Shown here piece by piece: positions 23,978-31,630 of a stretch of DNA of 41,894 nucleotides. Origin of the DNA: UBA967 sp044375555 (GTDB taxonomy: Bacteria; Verrucomicrobiota; Verrucomicrobiia; Chthoniobacterales; Terrimicrobiaceae); the NCBI GenBank assembly GCA_044375555.1, contig JBILML010000027.1:1-41894 (forward strand), read 5' to 3'. How positions within the stretch are numbered: position 1 is the stretch's first letter; each line of letters opens with the position of its first letter. The notes beneath the pieces were generated by a model that did no database searches, had not been told where the DNA came from, and saw only the letters and a program-made list of their open reading frames with translations. The translations under genes were made by a program, and so were the position numbers.

Positions 23978-25656
23978 GCTTGGCGAGTCTGGAGGGTGCT
24001 CTTGAAGATTTCGAGGGCTTTTTCGATCAAGGGATCATTCATAAAATCCGCCATCGGATCGGCGGGCGGCTCCTCAGGAGGGGGCGGCGCGATTTCCTTT
24101 TCGGCGACTGGCTCCTCGCGGACCTCTGGATTTTCCTGCACCGGCGGCTCAGCCTGGAGGGATTCGTCGAACTCCATCTCCAACTTCATCGGGCGGTCGA
24201 ATTCCTTGTTCAGCCGGCGCTCGATCTCCTTCAAGCCCTCCTCCATGAAATACGAAGTTGCGGATTCCCTGGCGGATTCCGGGAAGCGGATAAAAATTTT
24301 CCCGGCCGCAAGGCGGTCGAAAACCCCGTCACGCAACCAACCAAACCGGATGAAGGAATTTTTGGAAAAATCCGCCGCGATTTTTTCCCAAATCACAGCA
24401 TCGTTTACGGCTTGATCGGAGCCGGCGGGAGCGAGGGGCTCCACGGGAGCTCGAACCACAGCTGGCGCCGGCGCGGGGACCACGGGTGGCGGAGCGACAG
24501 GATCCGACTTTTTTGAAATTTGCGGTGCCGGAACCGGGGCGCGAGGCGCGGGACGCGGTGCAGGAACCTCGCCATGGCAAAGACCGGTGAGCGTCTGGAT
24601 CACATCGGTGAGGCTCGTCTCGTCGAGGAGATGGATCGCTTTGATGATGGCGACATCGAGTTGAAGTTTTTTGTCGGCGACCCATTTCATCGAGCCCTCG
24701 GCCCCGCTGAAATGCTCGATGAGATCGAGAAGTTTGGACTGCGGAATTCGCACCTCCGCACCGATGGCTTGGGCGACGAGCAGATCGCGTAGATGAGCGA
24801 CGAGTTCGGCGGTCAAGCGCATGAGATCTTTCCCGGCATCGGATTGCTCCGCGATGATCTCCAGCGCCATGCGGAAATCCGCGACAAACAAGGCGTCGGC
24901 GAGGTTTTTGACAACTTCGAGTGGTGTAAAGCCGAAGACATCCATCACATCCTTCTGGGTGATGTGCGTGCCACAAAACGAAACCATCTGGTCGAGCATG
25001 CTCTCGGCATCGCGCAACCCGCCATCCGCGCCGCGGGCAAGGGTCTCGGCGGCGGAATCATCGAGCTGGATCTCTTCGCATTTCGCGATGTGGAGCAGAT
25101 GTTTTTGGATGAGCCCGGCCGGAATCCGGCGGAGGTCGAAACGCTGGCATCGGCTGGTGATGGTCGCAGGGACTTTTTGCGCCTCGGTCGTTGCGAAGAT
25201 AAATTTCACATGCGGCGGCGGCTCCTCCAGCGTCTTGAGGAGGGCATTGAACGCTCCAGTCGAGAGCATGTGGACCTCATCGATGAGGTAGATTTTAAAT
25301 TCCCCGCTGGCTGGGGCATAGGCCGCGCTTTCGCGCAGATCGCGGATATTTTCCACGCCATTGTTGCTGGCGCCGTCGATTTCGATGACATCCAGGCTGC
25401 GGCCCTCGGCGATCTCCAGGCAGGAATCGCATTTCCCACAAGGCTCGGCCGAGATGCCTTCCTTGCAATTGAGGGCCTTCGCGAGGATGCGGGCGGTGGA
25501 GGTCTTGCCGATACCGCGCGGGCCGACAAAGAGGTAGGCTTGCGCGAGGCGCTTCGAGGTCACGGCATTTTGCAGGGTGCGCGTGATGTGGTCCTGCCCG
25601 ACCACCTCGGCGAAGGTCTGCGGACGGTATTTGCGGGCGAACACGCGGTAACTCAC
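23974..25656 (-). CDS. dnaX: DNA polymerase III subunit gamma/tau
   Basis: The 560-residue clamp-loader ATPase has Walker A GPRGIGKT (45-52), the four zinc-binding cysteines 64, 73, 76 and 79, the DEVH box (126-129) and the SRC motif (168-170). Domain III ends near residue 350. A Pro/Ala-rich linker (about 360-410) then leads to a tau-specific C-terminal domain that should bind the polymerase. The start is GTG (25656), giving MSYRVFARKYRP. The linker includes Ser381-Lys382-Lys383 encoded by TCA AAA AAG, an exact A AAA AAG slippery heptamer (see the separate entry). It leads the four-gene operon and is transcribed divergently from the ABC-like gene. Confidence 0.96.
   Translation of the reverse strand: MSYRVFARKYRPQTFAEVVGQDHITRTLQNAVTSKRLAQAYLFVGPRGIGKTSTARILAKALNCKEGISAEPCGKCDSCLEIAEGRSLDVIEIDGASNNGVENIRDLRESAAYAPASGEFKIYLIDEVHMLSTGAFNALLKTLEEPPPHVKFIFATTEAQKVPATITSRCQRFDLRRIPAGLIQKHLLHIAKCEEIQLDDSAAETLARGADGGLRDAESMLDQMVSFCGTHITQKDVMDVFGFTPLEVVKNLADALFVADFRMALEIIAEQSDAGKDLMRLTAELVAHLRDLLVAQAIGAEVRIPQSKLLDLIEHFSGAEGSMKWVADKKLQLDVAIIKAIHLLDETSLTDVIQTLTGLCHGEVPAPRPAPRAPVPAPQISKKSDPVAPPPVVPAPAPAVVRAPVEPLAPAGSDQAVNDAVIWEKIAADFSKNSFIRFGWLRDGVFDRLAAGKIFIRFPESARESATSYFMEEGLKEIERRLNKEFDRPMKLEMEFDESLQAEPPVQENPEVREEPVAEKEIAPPPPEEPPADPMADFMNDPLIEKALEIFKSTLQTRQA
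24508..24514 (-). other. Candidate programmed frameshift or slippage heptamer in dnaX
   Basis: The minus strand reads A AAA AAG in the dnaX frame, the same heptamer and phase used by the E. coli dnaX -1 frameshift, and it lies in the linker after domain III. A -1 slip would continue in another frame to a stop at 24329, giving a protein of about 440 residues, near the size of a gamma subunit. No Shine-Dalgarno-like stimulator is seen 10 nt upstream. A small CCAC/GTGG hairpin lies downstream. Confidence 0.35.
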
Positions 25657-25701
25657 GCGCGGACTTTAGAACGGGGAGCGGGGGCCATCCAGCAAGATTT
25701 G

Positions 25702-25741
25702 TTCCCAAAAATGACGAGGGAGTTTTGACAATTTTTGGGAA
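25702..25741. promoter_or_regulatory. Perfect 11-bp inverted repeat between dnaX and the ABC-like gene
   Basis: TTCCCAAAAAT (25702-25712) and ATTTTTGGGAA (25731-25741) are exact reverse complements 18 bp apart. The intervening stretch ends with a consensus -35 TTGACA (25725-25730) pointing toward the ABC-like gene, though its -10 is poor. The arms lie about 29 bp centre to centre, near three helical turns, as expected for a dimeric or tetrameric regulator. The position suggests an operator for the divergent promoters; an RNA hairpin is the alternative. No other copy was seen in the window. Confidence 0.5.
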
Positions 25742-25790
25742 TCCGTGTTGATGGGATGAAGGAAACTCCACCGGCCTGCAAGGTGCCCCG

Positions 25791-26441
25791 ATGATCCCCC
25801 TCCACTGCCAACACATCTCTTGTCGCCGACCCGCATGGAACGGGAGAAACCCTGTCGCGGTGGAGGATTTTTCGGGACTTTTCGAGGAGGGAACCGTCAC
25901 GGCGTTTCGTTGTTCCGGGGATGGCAAAACAGGACTCCTGATGAACATCCTCGGAATGATCGAGCGACCGGACTCAGGCGAAATCCATGTCTTGGGAAAA
26001 GCCGTGCTGGAAATGGAGAGTCAATCCGCGCACCGGTTGCGCGACGGGGCCTTCGGCTATCTCTTCACGCATCCGCATCTCCTTCCCTCCTTCACGGTGG
26101 CCGAGAACATCGCGATGCCCTACCTGCGCCACCACGGAAATTCGATCGACTCGGCCCGGGAGAGGATCGCCGAAGTTCTCGAAGTTTCCGGCCTCCCTCT
26201 TTCATCCGCAAATCTCGCGGTTGCGAATCTCGATGAAGAATCCCTCTGGCGAGTCGCCTTCGCGCGATCCATCGTTCATCACCCGAAAATCCTCGTCGCC
26301 GTTTCGCCACCGGCGGCTTTTCTGATCCCCTTGGCGAAAGCCCACGCCCTGGCGACTGGCTTGGTGGTTCTCTGGAACGCCGGCGACACCCCCGCAGTGG
26401 CGCCTTGCGATAGGCTTCTTGCTGCGGAGACAACAAAATGA
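25791..26441 (+). CDS. Degenerate ABC-transporter ATPase-like protein (probable pseudoenzyme)
   Basis: This 216-residue protein has the overall order and spacing of a LolD/MacB-type ATP-binding subunit, including PDSGEIHVLGK (60-70), LLPSFTVAENIAMPYL (97-112) and VAFARSIVHHPKI (155-167). The catalytic motifs are badly eroded. Walker A is CSGDGKTG (41-48), retaining Lys46 but not the usual GxSGxGKS/T. The Q-loop Gln is replaced (FTH at 92-94). The signature LSGGQ region reads NLDEESLW, Walker B ends VAVSPP with no Asp-Glu, and the H-loop His is lost (LWNAGD). It may bind nucleotide but should not hydrolyse ATP normally. No permease gene is adjacent. Its stop overlaps the prenyl synthase start (ATGA), tying it to that pathway. 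Confidence 0.75.
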   Translation: MIPLHCQHISCRRPAWNGRNPVAVEDFSGLFEEGTVTAFRCSGDGKTGLLMNILGMIERPDSGEIHVLGKAVLEMESQSAHRLRDGAFGYLFTHPHLLPSFTVAENIAMPYLRHHGNSIDSARERIAEVLEVSGLPLSSANLAVANLDEESLWRVAFARSIVHHPKILVAVSPPAAFLIPLAKAHALATGLVVLWNAGDTPAVAPCDRLLAAETTK

Positions 26442-27244
26442 GCGGCGCTCCATCACTCCCGGAGCCTGGAGATTCCAATCTCGCCTTCGCTCTTTTTTTT
26501 CTCCCAAGGAAACGCCACAGGGATGCGATGCTTTTTTATCGATTCTGCCGTGCGGTGGATGACATCGCCGACGATGAAAGCCTCCCGCCCGCGGAGCGTG
26601 AGCGGCGATTGGATGAATGGAATCTCACCATCGAGGAGCGACGCCACGACGAGATCGAGCGATTGATCGAAAGCCACTCGATCGAAAGAAATCTCCTTCT
26701 CGAAATCCTGCGCGGCTGCGCGTCGGACATCCACCCGCGCCGCTTCCAGACCATCGTCGATCTGGAAGATTATTGCTGGAAAGTAGCTGCCGTGCCCGGA
26801 CTCGTTTCACTTAAAATTTTCGGTTGCCGGAATCCCCAAAGCGAAACTTACGCGATCCATCTTGGTCAGGCCATGCAACTCACGAACATCCTCCGCGATG
26901 TCGGCGAGGATGCCGGCCAGGGGAGGATTTACCTACCACTCGAAGACCTCGCGCGATTTCGAGTCTCCGAGCAGGAAATCCTCGAAGCCCGACCGGGCCT
27001 GGGATTCCGGAGCTTGATGACATTCGAAGCGGGCCGCGCCGCCACCCGCTACGCGGCGGCGATTCCGCCACGCGAGGATTGGAAAGCCCTTCTACCAGCG
27101 CGCGCGATGGCTCGGATCTACCGACGCATCCTGCGCAAGCTCGAACACGAGAGATTTCCGGTATTTCAGCGGAAGGTGTCTTTGGGGCGGTTGGAAAAAG
27201 CCGCGTGCATCGCGGCGGCCGTGGCGGAACGGATCGATGGATAA
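26438..27244 (+). CDS. Squalene/phytoene synthase family protein (HpnD-like)
   Basis: This 268-residue head-to-head prenyltransferase would join two FPP or GGPP molecules for squalene, hopanoid or carotenoid synthesis. The first Asp-rich motif is DDIAD (41-45) in FYRFCRAVDDIADD. The second is NILRDVGEDAGQGRIYLP, with Asp154 and Asp158. PRKRHRDAMLFYRFCRAVDD and LVSLKIFG suggest the HpnC/HpnD group more than CrtB, but the product cannot be fixed from sequence. All metal-binding residues are present. It is translationally coupled to the degenerate ABC protein. No HpnC, HpnE or cyclase gene lies in the window. Confidence 0.88.
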   Translation: MSGAPSLPEPGDSNLAFALFFLPRKRHRDAMLFYRFCRAVDDIADDESLPPAERERRLDEWNLTIEERRHDEIERLIESHSIERNLLLEILRGCASDIHPRRFQTIVDLEDYCWKVAAVPGLVSLKIFGCRNPQSETYAIHLGQAMQLTNILRDVGEDAGQGRIYLPLEDLARFRVSEQEILEARPGLGFRSLMTFEAGRAATRYAAAIPPREDWKALLPARAMARIYRRILRKLEHERFPVFQRKVSLGRLEKAACIAAAVAERIDG

Positions 27245-27263
27245 AACCTCCGGCGCAGAAAAT

Positions 27264-27300
27264 GAAACAGGCCCGCTCCACTTGGGAACGGGCCTGTTTT
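27264..27300. terminator. Bidirectional intrinsic terminator
   Basis: AAACAGGCCCG (27265-27275) and CGGGCCTGTTT (27289-27299) form a perfect 11-bp stem with a 13-nt loop. The A/T ends of the stem supply a short T-run in both directions. It lies between the convergent prenyl synthase and HU genes and would end both transcripts. Confidence 0.85.
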
Positions 27301-27313
27301 CTACGAGGGGAAA

Positions 27314-27583
27314 TTAGACTGCGGACTTGAAAGCTTTTCCCGCAACGAAACGAACGGTCTTCGAAGCTTTGATTTTGATTTTATCACCGGTCTTCGGATT
27401 CACGCCAGTGCGAGCCTTGCGATGGCCGATTTTGAAGGTGCCGAAACCGATGAGCTGAACGGTCTTGGTTTTTTTGACACCAGCCTTGATGCCGTCGATG
27501 ACAGCGTTCACAGCGCGCTCAGCGTCTGCTTTGCTGGAGCCGAGGGTTTTTTGGACTGCTACGGTGAGTTCTACTTTATTCAT
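27314..27583 (-). CDS. HU-family DNA-binding protein
   Basis: An 89-residue histone-like protein that bends DNA as a dimer. MNKVELTVAVQKTLG starts the helical dimer part. VQLIGFGTFKIGHRKARTGVNPKTG covers the family signature and the beginning of the DNA-binding arm. KIKIKASKTVRFVAGKAFK closes it. The ATG at 27583 is the standard HU start; a longer frame adds 20 unrelated residues. A TTGACA (27657-27662, minus strand) about 75 bp upstream is a candidate -35, but no good -10 accompanies it. Whether it acts as HU or as an IHF-like protein is undecided. Confidence 0.95.
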   Translation of the reverse strand: MNKVELTVAVQKTLGSSKADAERAVNAVIDGIKAGVKKTKTVQLIGFGTFKIGHRKARTGVNPKTGDKIKIKASKTVRFVAGKAFKSAV

Positions 27584-27689
27584 GTGGTGGTTGTTTTGTT
27601 GTGGGTTGAGTGGAGTGGATGTTTCCGGGGCCAAGAGCATCAAAAGCCCTGAGGGGTGTCAAGCGGTGACAAGGCGGTTTTTAGAAAAA

Positions 27690-29636
27690 TTAATTCGACT
27701 CGTCCAATGGCGCTTGCGGGCCGTTTTCTGAATCTATGGCGGCGGGTTGCTCGACTGGTTGAGCTACAGGAGCGGGTATCTCCTCGGCAACAGGGATCGC
27801 CGCGCGAACCGCTGTGGGAGCGGATTCCGAGCTTTCGGCAGGTTTCGCTTTGCGTTTGTAAACCTCCTTGAAAACCTGACCGATGAGTGGGGCCGCGTGA
27901 GATCCTCCGCCAGCTTTGGCATTCGGCTCACTCTCGTAAAGCGCGGCGAAGGCATACTGGGGATTATCGGCGGGCAGGAATCCGGCGAACCACGCGGCGA
28001 TGCGTTGGCGCTCGGTTGGGCCCCACTGCGCGGTGCCGGTTTTTCCTGCGACATCGATGTCTTTCACCTTCGCGCGGCTGGCGGTTCCCATCCCGTCACT
28101 CGTGACCCCCACCATCGCTCGCCGCAATTCCTCGCGAATCTCAGGGCGCATCGGGATCTCATCCCGCACCCGATCGGGATAGGCCGCGATGACTTGGTTC
28201 GCGATATTTTGAACCTGCAAAACCAGACGGGCCTGGTGAAGGACTCCACCATTCGCCATGACGCTCATCGCCTGTGCCATTTGGAGTGGACTGATCAGGA
28301 TGTCGCCTTGGCCAATCGAGATATTTGCTGTGTCGCCGCCTTTAATGGTCCGCTTGTGAACGCGCAGCATGTAGTCGTCATCAGGGATATTCCCAGCCGC
28401 TTCAGATCGGAGAGGGATGCCCGTGCGACGACCGAACCCGAGTCGCTTGGCGAATTCGATCATCGGCTCCGCGCCGATTTTGAGTCCGGCTTGGTAGAAC
28501 CAGGTATTGCAAGACTGCGTGAGCGCTTGGCGGAAATTAAGCCGGCCGGCGTCCTCTTTTTTCCAATTTCGAAAAACATGGTTTCCCACCGCAAACGAGG
28601 TCGGGCAGGAAAAAGTTTCGCTGGCATTGATGCGACCGCTTTCCAGGCCCGCGAAGCCGACAAAGGTCTTGAAGGTCGAGCCCGGTGGATAGGCGGAACG
28701 GAACGCGCGAGGCAGGAGGGGATTCGAGGGATCGTTCGAGAGGGCGTTGTAAACGGACGCCTTCACGGACGGCACGAAATCGTTCGGATTGAAAGTGGGC
28801 CACGAGGCGAGCGCGAGGATTTCGCCATTGTTCGGATCCATCACGGCGATCGCGCCGCGCTTGGAGTTTTTCGACAGGACTTCCTCGGAGATTTGCTGAA
28901 GATCGAGGTCGAGGGTTGTGATGATGTTGTTGCCGGGAACGGGTTGGCGGGCCACGCGCTCGGAGGCTTTTTTCCCATCGGCTCCGAATGTGATCTGCAA
29001 AAGACCAGGCTGACCGCGAAGTTCGCGATCGAAAATTTGCTCGATGCCCTCGCGCCCCTCGCTCTCGGGAAAAATCAGGTCGTTGTTTTCAATCGGCCGG
29101 AGGGAGAGCGGTGCCTGCGGACCGGTGTATCCGATGATGTGAGCAGCGAGTGGGCCGTTCGGATAGAATCGCACATAGGTCTGTCGGAGGATTTGGTTGG
29201 GAGGCATCGAGCGTTGAACTGCCGTCAACTCCCGGGGCAGCAAATCCTCGGCGATGTCGAGCGGGAGGACGCCGCGGTTCTTGTAGTGGTTCAGAATTGT
29301 CGAGTCGGAGATCTTGATATCTCGGTTGATGAGTCCGCTGGCGATGGCTGCCTGTTGTTTCGCAAAGGCGAGGATTTTTTCATCAGGCCAATCCAGCGGC
29401 GTCGGGAAATTGATGGCGAGGTTGTAACTCAGCCGGCTCTGGGCGAGCGGGCGACCTTGGCGGTCGGTGATCTGGCCTCGAGGCGCGGGGATGAGTAGAG
29501 AGAAGGTGCGGGCTTGCCGCTGGGTCTCCCACGAGGGCTTCGGGTTCTCAACAATGCCGGTATTGTCGATCAAGGTCTCCCGGGCGGTGAGGAGTCCGGA
29601 AAGAAGCCAAAGCACAACCAGAGGCGCGAATTTCAT
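27690..29636 (-). CDS. mrdA: Penicillin-binding protein 2 (class B transpeptidase)
   Basis: The 648-residue protein crosslinks peptidoglycan, probably for cell elongation. One N-terminal membrane anchor (4-18) is followed by a dimerisation domain with PRGQITDRQGRPLAQS (52-67) and the transpeptidase domain. The active-site motifs are Ser320 in PGSTFK (318-323), SCN (375-377) and KTG (532-534). YTGPQ and GREGIEQ are typical of PBP2 rather than FtsI. The last 60 residues form a low-complexity Pro/Ala/Glu tail that is unlikely to be structured. mreC, mreD and rodA are not next to it. The ATG at 29636 starts a hydrophobic anchor, as expected. Confidence 0.92.
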   Translation of the reverse strand: MKFAPLVVLWLLSGLLTARETLIDNTGIVENPKPSWETQRQARTFSLLIPAPRGQITDRQGRPLAQSRLSYNLAINFPTPLDWPDEKILAFAKQQAAIASGLINRDIKISDSTILNHYKNRGVLPLDIAEDLLPRELTAVQRSMPPNQILRQTYVRFYPNGPLAAHIIGYTGPQAPLSLRPIENNDLIFPESEGREGIEQIFDRELRGQPGLLQITFGADGKKASERVARQPVPGNNIITTLDLDLQQISEEVLSKNSKRGAIAVMDPNNGEILALASWPTFNPNDFVPSVKASVYNALSNDPSNPLLPRAFRSAYPPGSTFKTFVGFAGLESGRINASETFSCPTSFAVGNHVFRNWKKEDAGRLNFRQALTQSCNTWFYQAGLKIGAEPMIEFAKRLGFGRRTGIPLRSEAAGNIPDDDYMLRVHKRTIKGGDTANISIGQGDILISPLQMAQAMSVMANGGVLHQARLVLQVQNIANQVIAAYPDRVRDEIPMRPEIREELRRAMVGVTSDGMGTASRAKVKDIDVAGKTGTAQWGPTERQRIAAWFAGFLPADNPQYAFAALYESEPNAKAGGGSHAAPLIGQVFKEVYKRKAKPAESSESAPTAVRAAIPVAEEIPAPVAQPVEQPAAIDSENGPQAPLDESN

Positions 29637-29727
29637 CGCGGCACGATATGCAAATCACCGGCGCGACTCTAATGGAAAATCGTTTTTGGTATTGCGCCGC
29701 CGAATCTGCGCCTGCAAGTTCAGCGGC

Positions 29728-30300
29728 GTGTCGTTGCACTTTATCAAAGCCATGATGCGCTCGCCGGGTTCCGTGGGAGCGATTTGGCCTTCCTCGCCCT
29801 TTCTCGCGAAGGCGATGGTGCGCGCTTCTTCACTGGAGAATGCCGAGCATGTGCTGGAACTCGGTCCTGGCACCGGAGCCTTCACCGGCGAAATTCTCTC
29901 CTCCCTCCGCCACGGAGCCAGTTTCTCCGCGCTGGAGATCGACCCCGAACTCGCCCGGACGATGTCGAAAAAATTCCCACGAGCCAAAGTCATCGCCGGC
30001 TGTGCGACCAAGCTCGGCGAGCATTTGGAAACCGAAAAAGTTTCGCCTCCCGATGCGATCCTGTCGGGCCTGCCTTGGGCTGTTTTCGATGAGAACCTCC
30101 AAAACCACATTCTCTCACAAATCCAATCCGTTCTTCGCGATGGTGGAGTTTTTTCGACCTTCGCCTACTACGGCCCGCACCGCTTGAAGGCCGGCCAGGC
30201 TTTCCGCCGCAAATTGGAAAATTGCTTCAGTAGCGTCGAGCGAAGCTCTGTCGTGCTCCGGAATTTCCCGCCTGCCTTTATCTATACCTGTCGGCACTGA
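29728..30300 (+). CDS. SAM-dependent methyltransferase, phospholipid N-methyltransferase/RrmA-like
   Basis: The 190-residue protein opens with an amphipathic FIKAMMRSPGSVGAIWPSSPFLAKAMV region typical of PmtA-like enzymes. The SAM loop VLELGPGTGAFTGEI follows, then the acidic strand end EIDPELA and the catalytic-type segment LSGLPWAVFDE. It belongs to the rRNA-dimethylase/phospholipid methyltransferase superfamily. The membrane-proximal N-terminus favours phosphatidylethanolamine as acceptor, but this is not certain. The start is ambiguous: GTG 29728 retains the conserved FIKAM segment, while TTG 29734 and ATG 29752 are alternatives. The gene ends convergently, overlapping maf by 19 bp. Confidence 0.78.
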   Translation: MSLHFIKAMMRSPGSVGAIWPSSPFLAKAMVRASSLENAEHVLELGPGTGAFTGEILSSLRHGASFSALEIDPELARTMSKKFPRAKVIAGCATKLGEHLETEKVSPPDAILSGLPWAVFDENLQNHILSQIQSVLRDGGVFSTFAYYGPHRLKAGQAFRRKLENCFSSVERSSVVLRNFPPAFIYTCRH

Positions 30301-30866
30301 GGCCGCAGCCCGAGCCAACCCAAATGCTCGCCGACCCGCTCGATCGGCAACCCGATCACATTGCTTCGCAGTCCGGCAATCTCCGCGATGATTCGGCCCC
30401 CCTCGCCTTGGGCGGCATAGGCACCCGCCTTGTCGAGCGGGTTGATCTCGCGCAGGTAGTCCTCGATGTCGCTCGCTGAGAAATCCCGAAATGTCACCAG
30501 CGTGGTTTCAGCAAACTCCGAAGCCCCTCGCGAGTGACTTCCGAGCACGACGCCAGTGACCACCGAATGGGTTCGCCCCACGAGTGCGCTGACCATTTCA
30601 AACGCATGATCGAAATCTCGCGGCTTGGCGAAAAATTTTCCCTCCAACCAAACCACCGTATCCGCAGCGATCACGATGTCCTCGGGACGAGATGGAGCGA
30701 TCGCCGCCCATTTACGTCGGGCATTTTCGATCGCCAAAAAATCCGGTCCCTCCCCGTGATGCTCGGCTTCCTCCGCTCCGGAAACCACGACTTCAAAATC
30801 CCAGCCGGCTTCGCGCATCAAGTCCACTCGACGCGGTGAGGCCGAGGCCAGAACGATCCGGGGCAC
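30282..30866 (-). CDS. maf: Maf-family nucleotide pyrophosphatase
   Basis: The 194-residue protein carries the family start IVLASASPRR, then NARRKWAA, IAADTVVWLEGK with the catalytic Asp, and DKAGAYAAQGEGGRIIAEI near the C-terminus. Maf proteins hydrolyse dTTP, UTP and modified nucleotides, and restrain septum formation. The GTG at 30866 is favoured because it begins at the conserved fold and starts 19 bp after the previous stop; a TTG at 30908 would overlap that gene. Its 3' end overlaps the convergent methyltransferase by 19 bp. Confidence 0.92.
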   Translation of the reverse strand: MPRIVLASASPRRVDLMREAGWDFEVVVSGAEEAEHHGEGPDFLAIENARRKWAAIAPSRPEDIVIAADTVVWLEGKFFAKPRDFDHAFEMVSALVGRTHSVVTGVVLGSHSRGASEFAETTLVTFRDFSASDIEDYLREINPLDKAGAYAAQGEGGRIIAEIAGLRSNVIGLPIERVGEHLGWLGLRPQCRQV

Positions 30867-30885
30867 GCTCAAAAGCTCGGCGCGG

Positions 30886-31182
30886 TTATTCCTGATCGCT
30901 GTCGTCAAATTCCCCGCGAATGCCCTCGAGGCGCTTGCGCATGGCCCGCGAGGAGTCGGGGCGGGAACTGATCTTTGAGGCGATGCCCCAGACGAGCGGA
31001 ACGAGCGCGGCGGCCCCGAGTCCGATCAACGCGATGCCAGCATTGCGGCGTGCGTTTTGACCGATGCTATCAGCAATCAGAAACCCGGCACCGAGTCCGA
31101 TCGCGACTTGCGAGAACCCCACAATGCCGGAGACGGGGAGGTTTTCGCCGAATTTATCCAAGGAAAGCTGTGACATGGGCAT
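30886..31182 (-). CDS. Small membrane protein of unknown function
   Basis: A 98-residue protein with two predicted membrane helices (about residues 19-36, VGFSQVAIGLGAGFLIAD, and 47-67, NAGIALIGLGAAALVPLVWG). The tail is charged and soluble (MRKRLEGIRGEFDDSDQE). No motif is recognised. It sits 19 bp upstream of maf on the same strand, and its start codon is only 37 bp from the divergent ruvX start. The ATG at 31182 is used; MSQL at 31176 is equally possible. Confidence 0.65.
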   Translation of the reverse strand: MPMSQLSLDKFGENLPVSGIVGFSQVAIGLGAGFLIADSIGQNARRNAGIALIGLGAAALVPLVWGIASKISSRPDSSRAMRKRLEGIRGEFDDSDQE

Positions 31183-31219
31183 TGAAGCTAGGCAGGCGGT
31201 GTGGGACTTTCAACCCCTA

Positions 31220-31630
31220 ATGAAAAAGGCACTCGGCATAGATCTTGGGGATGCACGCATTGGCGTGGCGGCCAGCGACGACCTCGGAATGCTCGCCCAC
31301 CCGCTCGAAACCATTCCCGCCACCAAAGGCGATCCGATCGCGAGAATCCTCGAACTCGCCGCCAGCCGGGGAGTCGCAGCCATCGTCATCGGCATGCCAA
31401 GAAATATGGATGGCACCTACGGCCCCGCCGCGACCAAGGCAAAGGAGTTCATCGAAAAACTCCGTGGCCTCACGACACTGCAGATCATTGCGTGGGACGA
31501 ACGCCTCTCCACCGTCGCCGCGCAGCGATCCCTCCAGGAGGCCGGCCGAAACACCCGAAATCAGAAATCCGTCATCGATCAAGTCGCCGCCCAAATCATT
31601 CTTCAAGGCTGGCTCGACGCCCAAGCGTGA
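31220..31630 (+). CDS. ruvX: Putative pre-16S rRNA nuclease / Holliday junction resolvase YqgF
   Basis: This 136-residue RNase H-fold protein matches YqgF/RuvX, which trims 16S rRNA 5' ends. GIDLGDARIGVA (6-17) carries the first catalytic Asp, IVIGMPRNMDGTYG the middle strand, WDERLST the second acidic pair and DQVAAQIILQGWLD the last Asp. The ATG at 31220 gives the canonical start MKKALGIDLG; a frame further upstream contains no family sequence. The GTG of truA overlaps its stop (GTGA). There is only 37 bp to the divergent gene, so the promoter probably lies inside that reading frame. Confidence 0.93.
   Translation: MKKALGIDLGDARIGVAASDDLGMLAHPLETIPATKGDPIARILELAASRGVAAIVIGMPRNMDGTYGPAATKAKEFIEKLRGLTTLQIIAWDERLSTVAAQRSLQEAGRNTRNQKSVIDQVAAQIILQGWLDAQA

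Noticed and set aside
27657..27690. HU promoter with TTGACA
   Set aside because: The -35 is perfect on the minus strand but no acceptable -10 lies at 15-19 bp, so it is only mentioned under HU.
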